A DNA stretch of 64,000 nucleotides from Tessaracoccus coleopterorum (GTDB taxonomy: Bacteria; Actinomycetota; Actinomycetes; Propionibacteriales; Propionibacteriaceae), in the NCBI RefSeq assembly GCF_011174705.1, contig NZ_JAANIJ010000001.1, positions 3,224,001-3,288,000 on the forward strand, written 5' to 3'. Every line of letters begins with the position of its first letter. Position 1 is the first letter of the stretch. A program made the translations under genes and the position numbers. A model generated the notes under the pieces. The model searched no databases and had not been told where the DNA came from. It was given only the letters and a program-made list of their open reading frames with translations. Positions 18,972 to 28,675 of this stretch are shown piece after piece.

Positions 18972-20032
18972 ATGACGAAGACCCGGCACCATGCCTCCGG
19001 TGGACCCCGCTGATGGCGGGTCCACGGGTGAGGCAGGTGATCACGCGCGAGTTGGAGGGCGACGTCGTGATCTACCGGCTGCATGGTCGGCGGATCCGGC
19101 GCAAGGCCGAGCTCGATCGGATCGCCGCACTCGCGGTGCCACCTGCATGGACAGAGGTGGAGATCGCGGTGTCTCCGTCGGCGAAGGTGCTTGCGCGGGT
19201 CAGGACGCCGAGGGACGCACTCAACGGATCTACAACCCGGCCTTCCGACGGAGGCGCGAACGGCGAAAGTTCGAGCGGATGCCCCGGTTCGGTCAGCAGT
19301 TGGCGCAACTCCGCGGTCGGGTCGACCGCGACCTGTCAGGTCGGCGCCTGAACCGCCGGAGGGTGACCGCCTGCGCCGTACAACTCATCGACGCACAGTT
19401 GCTGCGGGTGGGCAATCGGCGCTCCGCTGAGCGGCGCGGAAGTTACGGTGTGACGACGCTCCGCAAGGAGCATGTCACCTTGTCATCCCGGGGGTCAAGC
19501 TCGACTTCATCGGCAAGAGCGGCCGGCGTCAGCGGTGCAGAGTCCAGGACCTCGGATCGCGCGGCTGCTCGCTCGCCTTGTGGAGGGCCAGACGATGGAC
19601 TCTTCTGGTTCAGGGACGATGACGGGGGCGACACCGGCTCCGGAGCACTGACATCAACCGCTACCTCGCCCGCCATCTTGGCCCGGAGTTCACCGCAAAG
19701 GACTTTCGGACCTGGGGTGGGACGGTCACCGTGACCGCGGTACTTCTGATGGCTCCTGAGGAGGACATGGACTCCCCAAGGCCAGGGCGACCACCATGCG
19801 CGCGGCCGTGCGTGCCGCGGCCGCGCGTCTCGGCAACACACCCGCAGTCACCCGCACGTCCTACGTCGACCCCAGGGTCCTCGCCTCCATCGACCATCCC
19901 GCTGTGCTGGATGAGGTCCGGAAGGCAAGGGCACGGATGCGACCCAGACGCTATCTGGGAGTCGATGAGCAGGCGACGCTCGCGTTGCTCGAGGCCATGG
20001 ACGGCCGACGTACCCGAAAGCGCCGGACATGA
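18972..20032 (+). CDS. DNA topoisomerase IB (poxvirus-like), heavily frameshifted
   Basis: The segments RRKAELDRIAALAVPPAWTEV, RTQRIYNPAFRRRRERRKFERM, VTACAVQLIDAQLLRVGN, GSYGVTTLRKEHVT, NRYLARHLGPEFTAKDFRTWGGTV and the C-terminal AAARLGNTPAVTRTSYVDPRVL follow the order of bacterial type IB topoisomerases, which relax DNA through a 3'-phosphotyrosyl intermediate. The C-terminal TSYVDP tyrosine is the candidate nucleophile. Five or more frameshifts (19000-19790) spread these pieces over three frames. The density is higher than in neighbouring genes, so real decay cannot be excluded. The start at 18972 is chosen for its GGAGG site; a SigF-type promoter lies upstream. Confidence 0.8.
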
Positions 20033-20066
20033 ATGGCCGGTCGCCGCGTGGGCGACGACCGGCCAT
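20033..20066. terminator. Shared hairpin between convergent topoisomerase and CsbD genes
   Basis: ATGGCCGGTCG (20033-20043) pairs perfectly with CGACCGGCCAT (20056-20066). It begins at the topoisomerase stop and lies 17 bp beyond the CsbD stop, so it can serve both strands. Confidence 0.6.
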
Positions 20067-20083
20067 CGGGGAGGGGGAGCGGA

Positions 20084-20302
20084 TCAGCGCTGCACGGGGC
20101 CGTCCGTGCCTCGACCGAGGGTTTCGTTCAGCTCGGCCTGCTGCTCCTGCCGGGCACCTTCAGCCTCAAGGCGCTCATCATCCGTGAGGTCACCCCACTT
20201 CTTCTTCGCCTTGCCTGCGACCTTGTCTGCGGCGTCGCGGACCTTGTCACCCAGGTCGCGGTCGTCGTGGCGGAGGTCGTCGTCACGAGGGTCTGTTGTC
20301 AT
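20084..20302 (-). CDS. CsbD-like stress protein
   Basis: This intact 72-aa, highly charged protein (MTTDPRDDDLRHDDRDLGDKV) contains DKVRDAADKVAGKAKKKWGDLTDDERLEAEGA. That matches the CsbD pattern of a GK-K--G-LT-D--L-AEG core. CsbD is a SigB-dependent general-stress protein in Bacillus; its biochemical role is unknown. AAGGAG precedes the ATG at 20302 and a SigF-type promoter lies 35 nt further up. Confidence 0.88.
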   Translation of the reverse strand: MTTDPRDDDLRHDDRDLGDKVRDAADKVAGKAKKKWGDLTDDERLEAEGARQEQQAELNETLGRGTDGPVQR

Positions 20303-20343
20303 GGTCGCTCCTTATGCTGTCGGCGGGTTCCGATATCGGTTCG

Positions 20344-20368
20344 GTACCCGGTCTCGTCCGGTCCAAAC
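20344..20368 (-). promoter_or_regulatory. SigB/SigF-type promoter of the CsbD gene
   Basis: On the minus strand, GTTT (20365-20368), 15 bp and GGGTAC (20344-20349). Confidence 0.75.
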
Positions 20369-20419
20369 GTGGCATCGTCAGCCGACGCATGGCTCACCGA
20401 ATGTCTGGACACGGAGCCG

Positions 20420-21343
20420 CTAGAAGACGGGTCGCCCACCGGTGACGCCGATGACCGCTCCCGAGACGTACGAAGCCTCAAGTGGTGAAGCCAGGAACAC
20501 GAATGCACCAGCGAGTTCGGCGGGTTGTCCCGGTCGTCCGAGTGGCGTGTTCTCGCCGAAGGAAGGCATCTCCCCGCCGTCGCGGGTCGCGGGTTGCAGA
20601 GGGGTCCAGATGGGTCCGGGCGCCACAGCGTTGACCCGGATCCCTCGTGGACCGAGCTCCCCCGCAAGATTCGCGGTGAAGTTGTTGATCGCGGCCTTGG
20701 TGGATGCGTAGTCGATCAGCACCGCCGACGGATCCTCGGCCTGGATGGAGCTGACATTGATGATGCTGGCGCCGCTGTGCATATGTTTCAGCGCCTGTTG
20801 GGTGATCCAGATCAGCGCATACAGATTGGTCTTGAACACCCTGTCCATCTGCTCGGTGGTGACATCCTCCAGACCGTGCTCACGACGCCCCACTGGAAAC
20901 CGGCGTTGTTGACCAGCACATCGAGACCCCCAACCGGCTGGCTGCATCGTCGACCAGCTTCCGGCAGGTCGCCTCGTTGCGGATGTCCCCCGGCAGAAGG
21001 ACGCACAGCGAACCTTCCTTCTCCACCCACCGGGCGACCTCCTCGGCGTCGGCCTGTTCCTCGGGGAGGTAGCCGATCGCCACATCGGCGCCCTCGCGGG
21101 CGAAAGCGATCGCGACCGCGCGCCCGATACCGGAGTCGCCGCCCGTGATCAGGGCCCCCAGGCCGGCCAGGCGCCCTCGGCCCACCCAGGTCTCCTCGCC
21201 GTGGTCCGGCACGGGGTCATCTCCCTGGTCAGTCCCGGTGCCTGCTGCTCCTGGGGTGGGATTCCGCCGTCGCGGGTTGCGAGGTCCTCGGCAACTTCGG
21301 TGACGTTTGCATCTTCAGTGGTCTGTCCATTCATCTCACTCAT
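20420..21343 (-). CDS. Short-chain dehydrogenase/reductase of the stress-linked YghA/YhdF type, frameshifted
   Basis: The N-terminal extension MSEMNGQTTEDANVTEVAED with GGIPPQEQQAPGLTREM is typical of the roughly 290-300-aa stress SDRs. LITGGDSGIGRAVAIAFAREGADVAI is the nucleotide-binding TGxxxGIG motif, LVNNAG the NNAG motif, and YASTKAAINNFT carries the catalytic Tyr and Lys. Frameshifts near 21190-21210, 20940 and 20870 split it. It probably reduces or oxidises a small carbonyl/alcohol with NAD(P)(H); the substrate is unknown. Its SigF-type promoter is so close to the ATG (-10 ends 9 bp upstream) that the transcript is expected to be leaderless. Confidence 0.9.
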
Positions 21344-21352
21344 GCCATTGCC

Positions 21353-21378
21353 CTACCCGGATGGCGGACCGTCCACAC
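21353..21378 (-). promoter_or_regulatory. SigB/SigF-type promoter of the SDR gene (one mismatch)
   Basis: On the minus strand, GTGT (21375-21378), 16 bp and GGGTAG (21353-21358). The -35 has one mismatch to GTTT. The expected transcription start falls at or just before the ATG at 21343. Confidence 0.6.
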
Positions 21379-21445
21379 GTCAGGGGTTCGCCTGACAGCA
21401 TCGAGGGCGGCGGATGAGATATCCACCGCCCTCGTGCCGGTTGTG

Positions 21446-21598
21446 TCAGGATCCGATGTAGCTCGCGGGATCCTGCAGGAACTTCTCGCGGCAGCCGTCC
21501 GAGCAGAAGTTGTACTGCTTTCCCCGGTAGTTCTCGGACGGGGAGCTCTGCGGGTCGACGTCCATGTGGCAGACGGGACACTGGGTGGCGTCTTGCAT
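21446..21598 (-). CDS. Small YHS-domain (metal-binding) protein
   Basis: This intact 50-aa protein, MQDATQCPVCHMDVDP, has the YHS pattern: CPVC near the start and later YNFCSDGCREKFLQDP. The four cysteines likely bind a metal; YHS modules occur in copper-handling and other metal proteins. The ATG at 21598 follows a purine-rich site (GGAGAAGGAGAAGG). A SigF-type promoter lies upstream. Confidence 0.85.
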   Translation of the reverse strand: MQDATQCPVCHMDVDPQSSPSENYRGKQYNFCSDGCREKFLQDPASYIGS

Positions 21599-21639
21599 GT
21601 CCTTCTCCTTCTCCTGGTGGTTGATCGGACATGTTCGCT

Positions 21640-21663
21640 GTACCCGCGGGACGTGGCACAAAC
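21640..21663 (-). promoter_or_regulatory. SigB/SigF-type promoter of the YHS gene
   Basis: On the minus strand, GTTT (21660-21663), 14 bp and GGGTAC (21640-21645), about 42 bp before the ATG. Confidence 0.72.
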
Positions 21664-21694
21664 CTGCAAACCGATATGCGGCGCAGTCGAGGGA

Positions 21695-22141
21695 TCAGGC
21701 TTCCGACGCGGCGGGAGCGGAAGGCCCGTCAGGATCGCCCTCGCTGAGCTGTCGTGCCGAGCCGAGGCCGGAGGCCTCACGCGCCTCCCGGGCAAGGCGT
21801 TCGTACGGCTCACGGATCCGGGTGATGTCCTCCTCATCGAGTTCCTCGAGATCCAGCAGAGCCTTGTGTGCATTTGCCGTCACCCTGATCAGCTCGTCGA
21901 GCTTTGTCTGCAGCGCCGCCGTGTCCCGGTTCTGCGTGTTCTGGATCAGGAACACCATGAGAAAGGTCACGATCGTGGTCGACGTGTTGATCACCAACTG
22001 CCACGTGTCACTGAAGCCGAAGATCGGCCCGAGCGCCGCCCACAGGACCACCAATGCGACTGCCGCGACGAACGTCGTCGCCTTCCCCGCGAACCTCGAG
22101 AGACCATTGGCCACCCTCAGAAACCAACTCCGGTTCTTCAT
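21695..22141 (-). CDS. Low-affinity iron permease-family membrane protein
   Basis: This 148-aa protein starts MKNRSWFLRVANGLSRFAGK and has two membrane helices (FVAAVALVVLWAALGPIFGF and INTSTTIVTFLMVFLIQN). Then comes NTQNRDTAALQTKLDELIRV, the signature of the PF04120 low-affinity iron permease family, and a charged tail. Transport itself has not been shown for most bacterial members. Intact. GAGAGGAAA precedes the ATG at 22141. A SigF-type promoter lies about 100 bp upstream. Confidence 0.85.
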   Translation of the reverse strand: MKNRSWFLRVANGLSRFAGKATTFVAAVALVVLWAALGPIFGFSDTWQLVINTSTTIVTFLMVFLIQNTQNRDTAALQTKLDELIRVTANAHKALLDLEELDEEDITRIREPYERLAREAREASGLGSARQLSEGDPDGPSAPAASEA

Positions 22142-22241
22142 GTCCGTTTCCTCTCCCGGTCTGCCGTCCAGCCTCCGGCCGGAGACGCGATGCCTGGCTG
22201 CCACCGTGATCCACCGGCCATCGCAGATGAGCGCAATCCCT

Positions 22242-22266
22242 TTACCCCCTGAAGAGACGCCCAAAC
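22242..22266 (-). promoter_or_regulatory. SigB/SigF-type promoter of the iron-permease-like gene
   Basis: On the minus strand, GTTT (22263-22266), 15 bp and GGGTAA (22242-22247). The stretch from here to 22512 contains no gene that I can see on either strand. Confidence 0.68.
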
Positions 22267-22466
22267 GTTGCGGACAGGTGGTCAGGTCACGGTTCGAAGA
22301 GATGTTGGGCCTGGGTGCACCGTGTTCGTGCCCTTTCGCGCACCCGGACCGATACCCCGATGGGCGGGCAGAGCCGGTGTAGTGGGGAGCGTCGCGGTTG
22401 AGATTGCGCTGAAGGCTCATAACCCGGGCGTGGACGCGGTCCACGCGGGAGATGTGTCCCTGCGGC

Positions 22467-22472
22467 TAGAAT
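22467..22472 (+). promoter_or_regulatory. -10 element of the peptide-transport operon
   Basis: TAGAAT preceded by GGC matches the actinobacterial vegetative -10 (TANNNT). It lies 40 bp before the ATG at 22513, which has GGAAGGG about 12 bp upstream. No clear -35 is seen. Confidence 0.5.
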
Positions 22473-22512
22473 GACCCTCGCCGTACACCCCTCGGAAGGG
22501 ACACCGAAGACC

Positions 22513-24008
22513 ATGCGCCGTAGCCGTGCCCTACTCGGCTTACTCCTTGCGTTCGCCATGGCAGTCACGCTGAGCGCGTGTGTGCGGCCTGAGACGCCGG
22601 ACGACTCGGGCCGTGAGTTGAACATCGGGGCCACCGCGGAGCCGGCCGGCCTCGACATGATCACCGTCCCCGGGCGGGTACCCCTTCGTGCTGCTCTACA
22701 ACGTCTACGAGACGTTGCTGAAGCTCGACAACGAGGGCAGCATCAAGCCGTTGCTGGCGACCGAGTGGTCGGTGACCCCGACATGCTCACCTACATCTTC
22801 AGCCTCGAACCGAAGGCGAAATTCGCCTCGGGGCCCGGTGGATGCGGACGCCGTGGTCGCGAGCTTCGAGCGGGCCCGCAGTGACAAGGCCACCGAGACC
22901 GTCCGTGGCAAGTGGGCGGTCGTCGACACCATCGTCGCGACCGACAGGGACACAGTCACCGTGACCCTGACGCGGCCGTCCAACCAGTGGCTCTACGATC
23001 TCACCGGCCCGTCAGGCATCGTCACCGACCCGACGGCGACGGCCGATCTCAACACGACGCCCGCAGGTTCGGGCCCCTACAAGTTCGTCCGCTGGGACCA
23101 GGGCTCGCTCGTCCAGCTCGACGCGAACCAGGACTACTGGGGCACCCCGGCACGGTTCAGCCCGGTCAACTTCCGGTACTTCGCCGACCCCAACGCCATG
23201 AACACCTCCATGCTGTCGGGGCAGCTCGACATCATCTCCAACCTGACGGTGCCGCAGTCGCTGGGCCAGTTCAGCGACACATCCAAGTACACGGTGCATG
23301 AGGGCACCACCGAGGGCGAGGTCGTCCTCGGGTTCAACCACGCCAGCGAGGCGCTGAAGGACCTGCGGGTCCGGAGGGCCATCAACCACGCCATCGACCG
23401 GCAGGCCCTGATGGACTCCGTGTGGGGCGGGAAGGGCATGCTCATCGGCTCGATGGTGCCGCCCACCGATCCCTGGTTCGAGGATCTGTCGAACACCTAC
23501 CCCTACGACCCGGCCAAGGCCAAGGAACTGCTCGCGGAGGCCGGATACGCCTCGGGGCTCACGCTCCGGCTGCGGGTTCCGAACCTGCCCTACGGGCCCA
23601 CATCGGGTCGCTTCATCGCGGCCCAGCTGCAGGCCGTCGGGATCAAGGTGGAGTTGGAGGAACTCGAGTGGGCGAGGTGGCTCGACCAGGTCTACGGCAA
23701 ACACGACTACGACATGACCGTCGTGGCGCACGTCGAACCCGCGACATGGGGGCCTTCGCGGCCGAGGGCAACTACTGGAACTACGACAATCCCGCGTTCG
23801 ACCAGTTGCTGGTCGAGGCGGATGAGGGAACAGAGGCGGTCCAGATCGCCAAGCTGAAGGAGGCTGCGCGGCTGCTCGCCGACGACGCCGCCGCCGACTG
23901 GCTGTTCCTGCTGCCGAACCTCATCATCTCCACCCCGAGATCTCCGGTATCCAGGCCAACCAGATCAGCCTGTCCTTCGACCTGACCACGCTGGCGGCCC
24001 GGAGCTAG
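22513..24008 (+). CDS. ABC transporter substrate-binding lipoprotein, peptide/nickel type (SBP_bac_5)
   Basis: The N-terminus MRRSRALLGLLLAFAMAVTLSAC is a lipoprotein signal with lipobox LSAC, so the mature protein is anchored outside the membrane. The body follows the DppA/OppA family: LLYNVYETLLKLDNEGSIKPLLATEW, PAGSGPYKFVRWDQG, LRVRRAINHAIDRQALMDSVW and YPYDPAKAKELLAEAGY. About 495 aa, with frameshifts near 22675, 22785, 23750 and 23940. First gene of a five-gene import operon. The ligand may be oligopeptides or another small solute. Confidence 0.9.
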
Positions 24009-24014
24009 TGCCCC

Positions 24015-24973
24015 ATGACCGTCCTACGTCGCGTGGGGCTGCGGGTTGCCTGGCTGGCCGGTAGCCTCGCCCTTGCGTCGTTCCTGATCTTCCTCGTCAC
24101 CAACGCACTTCCGGGCAACATCGCCCATGTCATCCTCGGCACCAATGCCAGCCCGGGGAGGTGGAGGCGCTCGAGCAGCGGCTCGGCCTGCACCGCCCCT
24201 TCCTGACCCGGTACGCCGAGTGGATCTCCGGCGTGCTGCGGTTCGACTTCGGCATCTCCTACTACACAGGAGAGCCGGTCAACCCCCTGATCGCGGCGCG
24301 GCTCGAGGTCTCGGGCTCGCTCATCGTGCTGGGCATGCTGCTCGCCATCCTCATCGCCATTCCGGTGGGCGCGTACTCGGCGGTGCGGCGTCGCCATCTG
24401 GACGGGGTGGCGGTCTCGGCGCTGTCGCAGATCGGGCTCGCGATCCCCGCCTTCTGGGCCGGCATCTGGCTTGTGATCGTGTTCGCCGTCCAGTTGCGCT
24501 GGCTGCCCGCGGGCGGGTACGTGTCGTTCTGGAAGGACCCCGCCCAGTGGGCGGTGCACCTGGTCCTGCCTGTGACGTCGCTTGCGGTGGTGCAGGCCTC
24601 CGTCATCTCACGCTATGTCCGTAGCTCTGTCATCGACGTGCTGCACGAGGACTGGTTCCGCACCGCGCGCGCCGTCGGCTGGTCGCGGATGGGGCGCTGT
24701 GGCGGCACGGGATGCGCAACATATCCATCTCTCTGCTCACGGTGATCGGGCTCCAACTCGCGACGCTGCTCGTCGGTGCCATCATCATCGAGCAGGTTTT
24801 CGCCCTGCCGGGCTCGGGTCGACTCTCCTGATGGCGGTGTCGCGTCGGGATCTGGGCATCGTGCAGGCGATCGTGCTGCTGCTGGTGTGGTCGGTGCTGC
24901 TGATCAACTTCCTGGTCGACATCACCTACCAGGTCGTCGACCCGCGGCTGAGGCGGAGGGGGAGGTCGAATGA
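24015..24973 (+). CDS. ABC transporter permease, DppB/OppB type, frameshifted
   Basis: MTVLRRVGLRVAWLAGSLALASFLIFLVTNALPG is the typical first helix plus periplasmic start of DppB. LRFDFGISYYTGEPV, IPVGAYSAVRRRHLDG and DVLHEDWFRTARAVG follow; the last is part of the EAA loop that contacts the ATPases. LVGAIIIEQVFALPG and LLINFLVDITYQVVDPRL close the protein. Frameshifts lie near 24155, 24700, 24820 and 24955. With the last corrected, the stop overlaps the dppC start as ATGA. Confidence 0.9.
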
Positions 24974-25762
24974 AGCGCGGCACGCTCGTGCTCAGCCTCG
25001 TGCTGATCGGCATCGTGGTGGCTCTGGCCGTCGTCGGGATCTTCTGGACACCGTTCGACCCCTCGGAGATCTCCGGGCCGCGGCTGGAGCCTCCGGGTGG
25101 CCGCACGTGCTGGGCACCGACGGGATCGGGGCGGATGTCGCGTCGCGGATCATGAGCGGCGCGAAGATCTGCCTGCTCGTGGGTATCGTCTCGGTGGCGG
25201 GCGCCGCGCTGGTGGGCGTGCCGGTCGGCATCTTCTCGGGCATGACGAGGGGCTGGATCAGCGAGATCCCGGCCAGGCTCTCCGACATCCTCTACGGCTT
25301 CCCGCGCTGCTGCTCGCGATCCTGCTGGCCGCGGCGGTCGGCGGTTCGACGTGGACGGCGATGGTCGCGATCTCGATCGCGACGGTGCCGGCGTTCGTCC
25401 GGCTGTCCCGTGCCGCGACCTACCAGGTGATGAGCCTCGGCTACGTCGAGGCGGCCCGGGTGTCGGGTACCCCGCGACTGGCGATCGCCTGGCGGCACGT
25501 GCTGCCCAACATCGCCCCGGTACTCGGGGTTCAGGCCTCCGTCAGCTTCGGCATCGCGATCCTGGCGGAGGCGGGCCTCAGCTACCTGGGGCTCGGCTCG
25601 GGCCCGGACGCCCCGACGTGGGGTCGGATGCTGCGCGAGGCACAGGACAACCTGTTCAACGCCCCCGCGCTCGCTCTCTGGCCAGGGCTGGCCATCGCCA
25701 TCGCGACGATGGGCTTCAACCTGCTGGGTGACGGCCTGCGTGACCTGCTCGACCCCGCCTGA
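24970..25762 (+). CDS. ABC transporter permease, DppC/OppC type, frameshifted
   Basis: After one N-terminal helix (LVLSLVLIGIVVALAVVGIFW) come the DppC landmarks HVLGTDGIGADVASRIMSGAKI, the EAA loop YVEAARVSGTPRLAIAWRHVLPN, and the C-terminus GFNLLGDGLRDLLDPA. About 265-270 aa. Frameshifts lie near 25100 and 25305. It forms the membrane pore with DppB. Confidence 0.9.
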
Positions 25763-25772
25763 GGGAGGTGTC

Positions 25773-26545
25773 ATGACCCTGCTCGAGGTGACGGATCTGA
25801 CGGTCCGGTTCGGGAAGAACCGGCCGGCCGTCGACGGGATCAGCTTTTCGCTCGGCAACCACGACCGCCTCGGCATCATCGGCCAGTCCGGCTCGGGCAA
25901 GTCGGTCACGTCGCTCGCGATTCTCGGCCTGCTGCCGGAGCATGCGCAGGTGACCGGGTCGATCCGGTTCATGGGACGCGAGCTGGTAGGCCTCCCGAAA
26001 GGGAGTACCGCAGCCTGCGCGGCAACGAGATCTCGATGGTGTTCCAGGAACCGATGACCGCGCTCGACCCCACGATGCGGGTGGGCAGGCAGTTGGGCGA
26101 GGTGGTCGCACTCCACCACGGCGACCGGCGCGGGTCGATCCATGACGGTGTCCTCGCGTGGCTGGCCCGGGTGGGGATCGTGGAGCCGGCCCGGATCGCC
26201 GACTCCTATCCGCACGAGCTGTCCGGTGGGCAGCGGCAGCGGGCCCTGATCGCGATGGCGCTGGCCAACGAGCCTGCACTGGTGCTGTGTGACGAGCCGA
26301 CGACCGCTCTCGATGTGCTCGTCCAGCGGCAGATTCTCCAACTTCTCGCGGAGCAGTTGAGGCAGCGGGCGGCGGTGTTCGTCTCGCACGATCTGGCGGT
26401 CGTGCGGGAGGTCTGCCCCCGGGTCGCCGTCATGCTGGACGGCCGGATCGTCGAGGAGGGCGCCGTTGAACAGATCATCTCCGAGCCGCGGCATCCCTAC
26501 ACGCGCAACCTGATCGCGGCCGCGCGGATGGGGGTGCAGCGGTGA
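25773..26545 (+). CDS. ABC transporter ATP-binding protein, DppD/OppD type
   Basis: ATG 25773 has GGGAGG upstream. Walker [11 protein letters not shown]-loop [11 protein letters not shown], signature LSGGQRQR, Walker [14 protein letters not shown] and H-loop VSHDLAVV are all visible. The C-terminal [13 protein letters not shown] is typical of peptide-type ATPases. One frameshift near 26005. About 258 aa, shorter than many OppD, so the C-terminal extension is minimal. Confidence 0.92.
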
Positions 26546-27313
26546 GCCTCGTGGAGATGTACGGCGCCAGCGCCACCTACCGCCGCTCCGGGACGGAGTT
26601 CGTCGCGCTGAGCGGGGTCGACCTCACGGTGGAGCCGGGGAGAAGGTCGGCATCGTCGGAGGCTCCGGGTCGGGGAAGACGACGCTTGCCCGGCTGATGC
26701 TCGGCCTCCTGAGGCCGTCGGCCGGCGACGTGCGGTTCCAGGGCCGCTCGATCATCGGGTTGCCGGAGCGGAGGCGGGCTGGTTGCGGGCCTCGGCGTCG
26801 ATGGTGTTCCAGGACCCGAACTCGTCGCTGAACCCGCGGATGCGGCTCCGCGACATCATCGGCGAGCCGCTGCGCTCACCTGTGCTGCGGAACCGTCCCG
26901 ACGTGCCTGAGCTCAACGAGGAGGCATTGCGGGCGGCGATGCAGGGCGTCGGGCTCGGGCTCGATCTCCTTGACCGCTATCCGCACCAACTCTCGGGTGG
27001 ACAGCGGCAGCGCACCGCGATCGCGCGGGCCCTGATCAACGATCCGGCGCTTCTGGTTGCCGACGAGCCGGTCTCGGCGTTGGATGTGATGGTGCGAGCC
27101 CAGGTGTTGAACCTGCTCTCCGAGGAGGTGGCCCACCGCAACCTCGCCCTCGTGCTCGTGTCGCACGATCTGGGCGTCGTCTCGCGGCTGTGTGACAGCG
27201 TCGTGGTGGTGGAGCGGGGCCACGTGGTTGAGCGTGGCCCGGTGGGCAGCGTACTCACTGCGCCGTCGCACAGGTACACCAGCGAACTGATCGAGGCGAC
27301 GTTGTCGCTGTGA
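26542..27313 (+). CDS. ABC transporter ATP-binding protein, DppF/OppF type, frameshifted
   Basis: The GTG start overlaps the preceding stop (GTGA). Walker [11 protein letters not shown]-loop [20 protein letters not shown], signature LSGGQRQR, Walker [14 protein letters not shown] and H-loop VSHDLGVV are present. The second ATPase of the importer, about 257 aa. Frameshifts lie near 26642 and 26780. Confidence 0.92.
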
Positions 27314-27366
27314 GGGGTTCGCCGAGGGCGGAGTGGGACGCGCGTCGGCCCGGGTCGCCGGAGAAG

Positions 27367-27372
27367 TAGAAT
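27367..27372 (+). promoter_or_regulatory. -10 element of serA-like gene, leaderless geometry
   Basis: TAGAAT ends eight bases before the GTG at 27381, so transcription should begin at or next to the start codon. No ribosome site is visible. Confidence 0.5.
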
Positions 27373-27380
27373 CCCTCTCC

Positions 27381-28572
27381 GTGAAGGCACTGCTACTCGA
27401 GAACATCCACGCCGAGGCCGAGAAGACGCTGCGCAACCGCGGCTTCGAGGTCGAGACCCGTCCCGGCGCCCTCAGTGAGGACGACCTGATCGCCGCCCTC
27501 GAGGGCGTCGAGTACCTGGGGATCCGGTCCCGCACCTATGTGACGCGCAAGGTCATCGAGTCGTCCCCGACCCTGGAGGCGATCGGCGCGTTCTGCATCG
27601 GCACCAACCAGGTCGACCTCGAGGCGTCCGCGGAGGCCGGGGTCGCCGTGTTCAACGCGCCCTACTCCAACACCCGTTCCGTTGTCGAGTTGGCGATCGC
27701 CGAGATCATCTCGATGGCGCGTCGCCTCACCGACCGGAACCGTGACATGCACGAGGGCCGCTGGGACAAGTCGGCGGTCGGTTCCCACGAGGTGCGTGGC
27801 CGCACGCTCGGCATCGTCGGCTACGGCAACATCGGTTCGCAGCTGTCGGTGGTGGCCGAGTCGCTCGGCATGAGCGTGATCTTCTACGACGTCGTCGACC
27901 GGCTCGCGCTGGGCAACGCCCGCCGCGTGGACTCGCTGGATGAGCTCCTGGCGCAGGCCGAGACGATCTCGCTGCATGTCGACGGTCGCGCCTCCAACAA
28001 GAACCTGTTCGGTTCCCGGGAGTTCGCCAGGATGCGGCCCCGGTCGCTGTTCCTGAACCTGTGCCGCGGCCCCGTGGTCGACCTGGACGCGCTGTACGAG
28101 AACCTCGTCAGCGGGCACATCGCCGGGCGGCGATCGACGTCTACCCGACCGAGCCGAGGTCGAAGGACGAGCCGTTCGTCTCGAACCTCCAGAACGTGCC
28201 CAACGTCATCCTGACGCCCCACATCGGTGGCTCGACGCTCGAGGCGCAGGTCGACATCGGCCGCTACGTGGCGGGCAAGCTGGCCGACTACCACGAGTTG
28301 GGCGGCACCTCGATGTGCGTCAACATCCCGAGGTGGCCGCGGGCCCGAAGAACTCCGACGCCCGCATCGCGCACCTGCACCGCAACGTGCCCGGTGTGAT
28401 GGGTCGCCTCAACTCGCTGCTGGCGGAGTTCAACATGAACATCGCGTCGCAGACGCTGGCCACGAAGGGCCACCAGGGTTACGCGATCACCGACGTCAGC
28501 GGGGTGGGCTACGAGGGCCTGCAGGCCCGCCTCGAGGCGTTGGACGAGACGATCGAGGTCCGCGTCATCTGA
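27381..28572 (+). CDS. serA: D-3-phosphoglycerate dehydrogenase with C-terminal ACT domain
   Basis: VKALLLENIHAEAEKTL begins a D-2-hydroxyacid dehydrogenase. RGRTLGIVGYGNIGSQLSVVAESLGM is the NAD-binding Rossmann motif, FLNLCRGPVVD and AIDVYPTEP follow, and TPHIGGSTLEAQ carries the catalytic His. The C-terminal 85 residues (NVPGVMGRLNSLLAEFNMNIASQTLATKG) form an ACT domain, as in the SerA branch that makes 3-phosphohydroxypyruvate for serine synthesis and is inhibited by serine. About 397 aa. Frameshifts lie near 28125 and 28335. In NLCRGPVV the usual Ala/Ser is replaced by Cys. Confidence 0.88.
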
Positions 28573-28593
28573 CGCGGGGAAAGATCCTCAGAG

Positions 28594-28618
28594 GGGCGCC
28601 GGCGGGAAGCCGGCGCCC
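28594..28618 (+). terminator. Terminator after serA
   Basis: GGGCGCCGGC (28594-28603) pairs with GCCGGCGCCC (28609-28618) around a GGGAA loop, followed by a CTCCTT tail. It lies about 20 bp after the stop. Confidence 0.75.
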
Positions 28619-28675
28619 TCCTTCCACGTCTGGGCGACGTGACCTGGGAAGGGTGGGGCGACGGCGCGGGCGGCG

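Noticed and set aside
22268-22474. Short frame upstream of the peptide transporter
   Set aside because: No ribosome site, no recognisable sequence, and it spans the probable promoter of the transport operon.
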